A stretch of 64,000 bases of DNA from Mytilisepta virgata (lineage: Eukaryota > Mollusca > Bivalvia > Mytilida > Mytilidae), in the NCBI GenBank assembly GCA_028015205.1, contig CM051520.1, positions 32,913,528 to 32,977,527 of the forward strand, written 5' to 3'. The notes beneath the pieces are model-generated. The model was not told the DNA's origin and did no database searches. It was given only the letters and a program-made list of their open reading frames with translations. This document shows positions 55,795 through 64,000 of this stretch, piece by piece. The position numbers and the translations under genes are program-made. Within the stretch, counting starts at the first letter, position 1. Every line of letters begins with the position of its first letter.

Positions 55795-58315
55795 AGTGAC
55801 GTCATCGGGAGCGGAAGTTAATGACACGAACCGGAATTGGTGTGTGCTCATGTGAAACCGGAATTTATGGATTTTTCCGCCCTTTTCCAATGTATTGTTT
55901 ACGGAAGTGACGTCATTCACGTGCTCAGACCCGGAACTTGTTGTGCTCATGCGTTGATGGAACCGGAAATACATGAAAGTGGTTTCGCAACCGGAAGTAG
56001 TTGGTTTTTGCGCCATTTTCCGTGTATTGTTTACGGAAGTGACGTCAGTCACGTGTTGGGACCGGAATGTGTCGAGCGCGAATGCGTTGGCGGAACCGAA
56101 AGTTCGGAATTGGTTTGCGTGCATGTGCAACCGGACGTAGTGGGTGTCCACGCCATTTTCCATGTATGGTTTACGGGGGGATATCAGTTACGTGTTCGGA
56201 CCCGGAAGTTTGTTCTGTGCACGCGTGGGCGGAATTTGGATTGTATAATCTCCTCTTTCCTGCGCTTTCTATTGTCGCTTGTTCCTGGTTCTCTCATCAG
56301 TCTGTATAGGTTTAGGGTCTCCCATTTAGTCCCTAGGGGCTGGACCTCTCAATGGTATGTCGAAGTCCGAGAGTACATCCAATACAATGGGCCTGCTGGG
56401 TTATCTCCAATTTTCCCGCGCCTTTCATTCTGGGTGATGTCTATGTCTATCATTTGGATCAAGGTAAGTAGGTAGGGTTGGATTATGTCCCTTTACCTCT
56501 ATTTCAGCTGATACTGTCACCGTGCTCTTTTCTTGCTCCGCGCTGCTGCTGCTCTCCTCTTGCTCCGCGCTGCTGCTGCTCTTCTCTTGCTCCGTGTTGA
56601 TCTTTGCTGTTCATCGCTGCTCTTCTTTTGCTCCGTGCTGCTCTTTGCTCCCATCGCTGCTCTTCTCTTGCTCCGTGCTGCTCTATCCTGCTCATCGCTG
56701 CTCAGCACTATGCTCTGTGGCTCATTTTGGTTTTTAAGAGAAGGGAGAGGAGTAAGAGGAGTGACGGGGATAGGTGGTCATTTTCCTCTTGTCATGGTTG
56801 TCATCAGACAAGTTTCTAGATTGTCGAAAGTCTATTTTCCTTGTATCTATCATGGTCTTAGTGTTCTTGGTCTGGGTTGTCATCATGTAGACATCTTGAT
56901 AATTGGAAGTTTCTGTTTTTGAGGAGGAGTGAGACATTTTAACAATGAAGAGCAACACGGAGCAAGAGTAAAGCAAAATGAGTTTAGTGCAAAGCAGCGG
57001 AGTGAAGACCTCAGTAATGAAGAGAATCATCCATCTCGCGAAGACACAAGGAAAACAGACTTCTGACTATCTAGAAACTTGTCAACCTAGACCACGACAA
57101 GAAGAAAAAGACCAACCTCCTCATCAAAAGGATCCTCCCTCTTCCTCTTCCCCTTCCTCTGCACATCTCTCACTCCACCTTCTCAAGAACTGAAACTTCA
57201 ATCTATCAAGATGTCTACATGATAACAACCCAGACCATTACAAGAAGAGAATGACTCCTCCTCCTCCTCCTCCTCCATCCCTCACTCATCCTCCTCACCC
57301 CCCCCCCCCCCATCTCCGCCTCCTCAAAAAACCGAAATGAGCACAGTGCAAGAGAAGAATAGCGATGAGCAGCGAAAAGCAATACGGAGCAAGAAAAGAG
57401 CAGAATGAGTGCAGTGCAGAGCAGCGATGAGCAGTGAAGAGCGACACAGCGCAAGAGAAGAGCAAAATGTATACAGTGCATATCAGCGATGTGCAGCGAA
57501 GTGAAGCACTCAGTGAACAGAGTCATCCAACTTGCATTTGTACAAGGAAAACATACTTTAGTTTTAGTATTAGTATCTAGAAACTTGTCTGATGACAACC
57601 ATGACAAGAAGAAAATGAACACTCAACCTTCTCCTCCTCATTCCGTCCGCCTCCTCCTTCTCACTCTTTACTCTTCTTCCTCCTCCTCTTCACTCTCTCC
57701 TTCCCCTTAAAAACCAAAAAGAGCACGAGAGTATGGTGCTCAGCAGCGATGAGCAGGAAAGAGTAGCACGAAGCATGAAAAGAGCAGCGATAAAAAGCAG
57801 AGAGCAGCACGGAGCAACAGAAGAGCAGAATGAGAACAGTACAGAGCAGCAATGATCAATGAAGAGCAGCGATGAGCATCAATGAGCAATGAGATGAACA
57901 GCTGTTACTACGGAAACTTCTGCATTGACAGCATCAGCTGAAATGGAGGTAAGGGGACATAATCCAACCCTACCATAGGACTTCCCTTGATCCAATTGAT
58001 AACACAGACATCACCCCAGAATGAAAAGCGTGGGAAAAAGAGAAGATAACCCAATAGTCCAATTCTACTGCGAATACTCTATAGGACTTCGACATAACAT
58101 TGAGAGGCACAGCCACTAGGGACTAAATGGGAGACCCTAAACCTTTATAGACTGATGACAGACACAGACACGCGGGAAAAAGAGGAGATAATCCAATCAA
58201 AATTCCGCCCAAGCGTGCGGAGAACAAACTTCTGGGTCCAAAGACGTAATCTTCTAGTGACGTCACTTCCTTTGACATAATTTCCGCTTCCGGTAAAGTC
58301 ATATCCGGCACCATC
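55795..58315. mobile_element. Large foldback element with CRE and E-box palindromes in its arm
   Basis: Arms at about 56200-56520 and 57920-58270 are inverted copies (GGGTTGGATTATGTCCC/GGGGACATAATCCAACCC; TTTAGGGTCTCCCATTTAGT/ACTAAATGGGAGACCCTAAA). The outer left arm has about four diverged 130-bp units carrying GAAGTGACGTCA and CACGTG; the outer right end has one TGACGTCACTTCC. The core (56.5-57.9 kb) is CTGCTC/GAGCAG-rich, itself roughly mirrored. GC content is well above the surroundings. No credible protein. Confidence 0.8.
56513..57900. repeat. Low-complexity GAGCAG/CTGCTC core
   Basis: Left part repeats TTGCTCCG(C/T)GCTGCTGCT; right part repeats the complement (GAGCAGCGATGAGCAGCGAA) with CTCCTCCTCCTCC tracts between. 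Many frames stay open, giving spurious Ser/Arg/Leu-rich peptides. Confidence 0.8.
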
Positions 58316-58529
58316 TTAGCACCACCTCAAATGCTAACTGAACTGTCCCCATATACTACTTAGGATGGATTAGGTGGCACTCTTTAGGGTTAAAGTTTCT
58401 CTCACCTGTACAGGTAATGTAAATTAGACCGTAATGAATGTGGATCAATCAGTTGTGTTTTTTAAGAAGAGAAACAACAATATATATTCACCATTATTTA
58501 TGATATTATTATACACAATCAATAATAAT
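58316..58529. other. Spacer between two elements
   Basis: Short AT-rich stretch; nothing recognised. Confidence 0.4.
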
Positions 58530-59150
58530 ACAAATTATCACATATTTTATTGAAATAACGCCGATGTTGCATATGTAATAAAAGTATAATTTGAAGCATG
58601 TTATTTGCCCCCAGGGCAATAACATCATGGAAGGGAATATAACATGTTATCTGCCCTCATGTGAGCCTTATCGGCGTCACTTCCGCTCAGCTGTAAATAA
58701 TCGTCTGATCATTATTTACAAATGTACGGTAAACAAACCACGTGCATAAGTGTTTTTAGCAATTTCCAATAGGGACTAATAAAATATATTTGTAGATCCC
58801 GTGAAAAGAACAGAAACTGAAGCATTCATTTGTTTGACTATATACTAAACGTGAAAGAAAGCTGTTTACTAGCTATAGCACTGTGAATAAGCACTTTATA
58901 TTCATTCGCCAAATCAGTGTTGTTCAAAACCATACAGACTTGCTTAAAGACAGGAAAATCGAACCAGCATTAAAATTATTTCTTGGCAGTGGCAAAATAT
59001 GTGATAAATAGATTAATACATGATCTTTTTCATATTGGCCTCGTTATCAGCCCTCGACTGATATCGTCCCTCGGGGTCGATATCAAGGTTTTGGGCTGAT
59101 AACAAGGGCAATATGAAAAATTCAATGTATTAATCTATAATTATTTAAAA
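58530..59150 (-). mobile_element. Non-autonomous element, copy 2 (inverted relative to 37.0-37.6 kb)
   Basis: Reverse complement of the 37-kb copy: TTTTATTGAAATAACGCC, ACATGTTATCTGCCCTC, TAATCGTCTGATCATT and the hairpin TTATCAGCCC...GATATCG/CGATATC...GGGCTGATAA at its right end. Several small insertions and deletions separate the copies. Confidence 0.75.
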
Positions 59151-60140
59151 TATTTTTTACAATAATATACACAAATAATACACAATTTATTTACAAATTT
59201 CAAGATAATTCAACCAAAGAGAAGGAGCAGTGGAATATCGTCGATGTATGTCATCAGGTCGATGGTGTTGCTGTTGAGTCTTTCAGGAATGTAAGGCGAT
59301 TGTCAATACCTCTGTGGCTGTGTGGCCGCTGGAAAGTTGTTGATGCTACATCCAGATTACGTAAGATTAGGTTTGATTTGAATGGCGACCCGGACAGATT
59401 GGTCAATTTGCGCCAGTTTTACATTATCAAAGTATTTATCAGTTCCATGCTATCTAAGTAATTATATTTAAAGTTTGATGGTTGAACATGAATTTAGTCC
59501 AAATAGATCTTATTGTGTGTATTTGTTAAATAAATACGACATTCTGTTAAAAGGGGGGGGGTGTGTGTTTCCAAATATCTAGTTACTATAATATTTGGGT
59601 TTAGTAGTGACCGTGTCAGCATTAGGACGTTAGGGATTTATATATTTTATTCACTTTTAAGTTTTTTTTTTCTCATTTTTTTCTCTTTAATTTTATTTTT
59701 AATTTATTTACCGATTTATTTTTATCATTCTTATAAACTATACTTTTCATCTTCCGTTATATTTAAAAAATCACATGTATTTTTGTTTGTTTCATATTAC
59801 CAAAAGGTAAGATATCTGGCTGCATTTCATTTCCGGCATTTTTGAAAATCTATAACTTTACTTTTCGGAATTTTATACTTTTAATTTCCGGCATTTATTA
59901 AATAGTACTTTTCCGACAACAAAATTGAAGTGAAGAATCTTTAGAAAAAAAATCATTGTACATGTATGTGTTGGTTAAAGAACGGAGACATTACATACGT
60001 ATGTAGCGCAGGTAAAAAATGCTACAAATCTTTAGCAACAAATAAAGATGGTTTGGTGATTACTAATTATAAGGAGCGTAACCAACACATATGTAATTCG
60101 GAAATGAATGACCGGAAGGTTGTAGTTTAGCATGGGGCAA
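59151..60140. other. AT-rich, no feature
   Basis: One G-run at 59552-59561; short Phe/Leu-rich frames are composition artefacts. Confidence 0.4.
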
Positions 60141-60149
60141 CCAGTTATG

Positions 60150-63100
60150 GGTCCCCTATACAATAAGCATTTTATTTCTTGTTTACTTGCAGAAAATACG
60201 ACGGTCAATTTTTCAAATGTTTAAAACTGGGTACAAATTGCTGATAATTATGATTTCTGACCATGAAGCTGATTTATGCTGAAAGAGAGGATGTTTGAAA
60301 ATTTACATGGGTATCCAAGGGAAAAAAGTATGTTTTGGAAGAAATTGTTAAGTTTGCCAGACCGTCACAACTTTGCGTTTCTTTTCATATATACATATTT
60401 GGGTCTAAAAACCAATAAAAAGTGAAGATTGTGAATGACATACAAGTACAATTTCATATTTTGTGGCTAAAATTCAACCTTTAAGCTATTACATGTAGTA
60501 GTCACATAGAAAGTAATACAGATACCCACGAAATCCTTTAAATTGTTATTTTATTAAATGATTGTATTTGACTGTTGAAAATATAAATATGAGGAACATT
60601 TTCTGTGACGTCACTGTTGTCAAATTACCTTAGCATTATCATTATAACCAGATTATGTATTTTTCAACAATCCGCAATGATGCAACATAAGAGCAGGAAT
60701 ATAGTTCATATGCAGTAATAGTGAAAAAAATACACTTTCCACTATCCATTTTATGTAGAAGGGAGACAAATATCGTGGAGAGTATGTTCATTTGATTTTC
60801 TATCAATTCAAACTTTTGAAAATTTTGTCTAAAGAACTATAATACCAGTAATCAGGCAACAACTAAAAGTAGTGAGGAAAGGGGGGGGGTCTCCTTTTCG
60901 TTCATTTAGTAAAAATCTTATGGATTCTGCATTTGAAAGCTAAATATGACAAATAATTTCTGTAAAAAGTCTACTAAAGTAGTGAAATGCTTAAAATGGT
61001 CACCATAGGAAAAGAAATTTCTTGTAAATTTTAGTGAGTTACTTCCCATTTACTGAGTCGGTATGAATATTTGAAATGGGTATTATTTGCTTATTTTAAG
61101 TCATATTTTGATAAATGAGGAAGTTTTGAATTTGTCAAGACCTACAGAATAATCAAATGGACAATTATCTAAATGAAAGAGGCAAATAGTACCCTCTTAA
61201 GGTTCCACTATACACTTAGCATTTTATTTCTTGTTTAGTTTCAGAAAATACGACGGTCAGTTTTTCAAATGTTTAAAATTGATGGGTAAAATTTGCTGAC
61301 AATTATGATTTCTAACCATGAAGCTGATTTATGCTGAAAGAGAGGATGTTTGACAATTTTGATGGTCCAATGTGTATGCATGGACATAAGCAGCATCTCC
61401 ATCTGACCTTGTAGATCAGCATCTTGTGTGTGTGTTTTAAGTGTGTAAATTTTGCTCGAAGTTTTGAAATGTAAGTTACGAAAAAATGAGCCGAAAAACC
61501 TGCTCTTGTTTATTTATTTTTTAAATGGCCCAATGCTTTGTTTAATTTATGCCATATGTCATATCCATTGAAATTCTACATTAAGGTGATAACTTGTCCT
61601 AGAATTGGGTCACTACAATGCATTTTGCACAATATTTTGAAAAAAAAATCATTTCCGTTGCTATGAGTATCCAAGGAAAAAAGTATATTTTGGAAGAAAT
61701 TGTTAATTTTGCCAGACCGTCACAACTTTGCGTTTCTTTTCATATATACATATGTGGGTCTAAAAACCAAACTAATGTGAAGATTGTGAATGACATACAA
61801 GTACAATTTCATATTTCGTGGCTAAAATTCAACCTTTAAGCTATTACATGTAGTATTCACATAGAAAGTAATACAGATACCCACGAAATCCTTTAAATTG
61901 TTATTTTATTAAATGATTTTATTTGACTGTTGAAAATATAAATATGAGGAACATTTTCTGTGACGTCATTGTTGTCAAAATACCTTAGCATTATAACCAG
62001 ATTATGTATTTTTCAACAATCCGCAATGATGCAACATAAGAGCAGGAATATAGTTCATATGTAGTAATAGTGAAAAAAATACACTTGCCACTATCCATTT
62101 TATGTAGAAGTGAGACAAAATGTCGTGGAGAAATATGTTCATTTGATTTTCTATCAATTCAAACTTTTGAAAATTTTGTCTAAAGAACTATAATACCAGT
62201 AATCAGGCAACAACTAAAAGTAGTGAGGAAAGGGGGTGGGTCTCCTTTTCGTTCATTTAGTAAAAATCTTATGGATTCTGCATTTGAAAGCTAAATATGA
62301 CAAATAATTTCTGTAAAAAGTCTACTAAAGTAGTGAAATGCTTAAAATGGTCACCATAGGAAAAGAAATTTCTTGTAAATTTTAGTGAGTTACTTCCCAT
62401 TTACTGAGTCGGTATGAATATTTGAAATGGGTATTATTTGCTTATTTTAAGTCATATTTTGATAAGTGAGGAAGTTTTGAATTTGTCAAGACCTACAGAA
62501 TAATCAAATGGACAATTATCTAAATGAAAGAGGCAAATAGTACCCTCTTAAGGTTCCACTATACACTTAGCATTTTATTTCTTGTTTAGTTTCAGAAAAT
62601 ACGACGGTCAGTTTTTCAAATGTTTAAAATTGATGGGTAAAATTTGCTGACAATTATGATTTCTAACCATGAAGCTGATTTATGCTGAAAGAGAGGATGT
62701 TTGACAATTTTGATGGTCCAATGTGTATGCATGGACATAAGCAGCATCTCCATCTGACCTTGTGGATCAGCATCTTGTGTGTGTGTTTTAAGTGTGTAAA
62801 TTTTGCTCGAAGTTTTGAAATGTAAGTTACGAAAAAATGAGCCGAAAAACCTGCTCTTGTTTATTTATTTTTTAAATGGCCCAATGCTATGTTTAATTTA
62901 TGCCATATGTCATATCCATTGAAATTCTACATTAAGGTGATAACTTGTCCTAGAATTGGGTCACTACAATGCATTTTGCACAATATTTTGAAAAAAAAAT
63001 CATTTCCGTTGCTATGAGTATCCAAGGAAAAAAGTATATTTTGGAAGAAATTGTTAAGTTTGCCAGACCGTCACAACTTTGCGTTTCTTTTCATATCTAC

Positions 63101-64000
63101 ATATTTGGATCTAAAAACCAATAAAAAGTGAAGATTGTGAATGACATACAAGTACAATTTCATATTTTGTGGCTAAAATTCAACCTTTAAGCTATTACAT
63201 GTAGTATTCACATATATAGAAAGTAATACAGATACCCACGAAATCCTTTAAATTGTTATTTTATTAAATGATTTTATTTGACTGTTGAAAATATAAATAT
63301 GAGGAACATTTTCTGTGACGTCATTGTTGTCAAAATACCTTAGCATTATAACCAGATTATGTATTTTTCAACAATCCGCAATGATGCAACATAAGAGCAG
63401 GAATATAGTTCATATGTAGTAATAGTGAAAAAAATACACTTGCCACTATCCATTTTATGTAGAAGTGAGACAAATATCGTGGAGAAATATGTTCATTTGA
63501 TTTTCTATCAATTCAAACTCTTGTAAATTTTGTCTAAAGAACTATAATACCAGTAATCAGGCAACAACTAAAAGTAGTGAGGAAAAGGGGGGGGGGGGGG
63601 GTCTCCTTTTCCGTCATTTAGTAAAAATCTTATGGATTCTGCATTTGAAAGCTAAATGTGACAAATAATTTCTGTAAAAAGTCTACTAAAGTAGTGAAAT
63701 GCTTAAAATGGTCATCATAGGAAAAGAATTTTTACTCTCTGAATTTCTTGTAAATTTTGGTGAGTTACTTCCCATTTACTGAGTCGGTATGAATATTTGA
63801 AATGGGTATTATTTGCTTATTATAAGTTATATTTTGATAAATGAGGAAGTTTTGAATTTGTCAAGACCTACAGAATAATAAAATGGACAATTATCTAAAT
63901 GAAAGAGGCAAATAGTACCCTCTTAAGGTTCCACTATACACTTAGCATTTTATTTCTTGTTTAGTTTCAGAAAATACGACGGTCAATTTTTCAAATGTTT
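60150..64000 (+). repeat. Tandem array of about 1.36-kb units, running off the right edge
   Basis: AGAAAATACGACGGTCA recurs at 60191, 61243, 62594 and 63969. The full unit is 1,351-1,375 bases; the first copy (1,052) lacks about 300 bases between the GGATGTTTGA and GTATCCAAGG motifs. Units 2 and 3 are almost identical apart from a G-run and small indels. Each has a G-run (7 to 14) at the same place. Only reading frames under 75 codons. Confidence 0.9.

Noticed and set aside
55783..56475. Open frames of 126 and 212 codons over 55.8-56.5 kb.
   Set aside because: They overlap on opposite strands in GC-richer tandem units of a foldback element; no domain, no codon pattern.
56504..56922. Arg/Glu/Gln-rich and Leu/Ser/Ala-rich frames around 56.5-56.9 kb.
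   Set aside because: Translations of the CTGCTC/GAGCAG low-complexity core.
59561..59845. 94-residue Phe/Leu/Tyr-rich frame.
   Set aside because: T-rich low-complexity sequence read as hydrophobic codons.
61618..61839. 73-residue frame in the 1.36-kb tandem unit.
   Set aside because: Not kept open at the same length in the other copies; no known domain.

Overview
This is eukaryotic, AT-rich, intron-rich and extremely repeat-rich DNA. The mix of repeat families (elements opening CTAGAGGCTC and ending CAGGTGAGC, elements bounded by ATGTCTCCCC, GGAC-rich termini) and the style of the EGF/Ig gene suggest a marine bivalve, probably a mussel (Mytilidae). This is inference; no species-diagnostic gene is present.

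One real gene dominates. It runs on the minus strand from about 52.7 kb (5' side) to about 7.8 kb (3' side). I placed 16 coding exons by reading each translation together with its splice sites and phases. They join without a frame break into about 1,888 codons: tail of an EMI-type cysteine segment; one EGF; six calcium-binding EGF repeats, one per 123-bp phase 1-1 exon; a Notch-type EGF; another calcium-binding EGF; about 390 residues of unrecognised extracellular sequence over three exons; a 3,087-bp exon with further unrecognised beta-rich and helical sequence, a coiled coil, a ten-cysteine hairpin, alanine-rich amphipathic helices, a KRKRR furin-type site, a heavily N-glycosylated stalk and an Ig domain; a GCC2/GCC3 (ephrin-receptor-like) cysteine module; and a transmembrane helix with a short basic tail. 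The predicted product is a large type I adhesion or receptor protein, probably cleaved into two chains. The 5' end (signal peptide, rest of EMI) is not in the window or not recognisable.

The rest is introns and flanks filled with mobile elements. Left flank (1-7.8 kb): hairpin elements at 2.6 and 6.0-7.0 kb and an R1 element at 3.8-4.9 kb. The 14.6-kb intron between 15.2 and 29.7 kb holds a nested stack: an R2 tandem-repeat region interrupted by an R4 element (about 20.93-22.07 kb) and by a 4-kb foldback-like element (22.17-26.15 kb) whose long inverted termini contain a 21-bp satellite, whose left arm is split by an R1 element, and whose centre carries a broken reverse transcriptase. The same intron has a second degenerate reverse transcriptase in two divergent halves between inverted repeats (18.0-19.8 kb) and a 161-bp x5 array between GC-rich inverted ends (28.1-29.4 kb). 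Further elements lie in the EGF introns and 5' of the last exon seen: R1 inside R2 at 48.5-50.3 kb, a hairpin-ended element at 51.0-52.0 kb, a 2.5-kb foldback element with CRE and E-box palindromes at 55.8-58.3 kb, and a tandem array of about 1.36-kb units from 60.1 kb past the right edge. I saw no rRNA, CRISPR or convincing tRNA. R1-R4 are my own labels for repeat families in this window.
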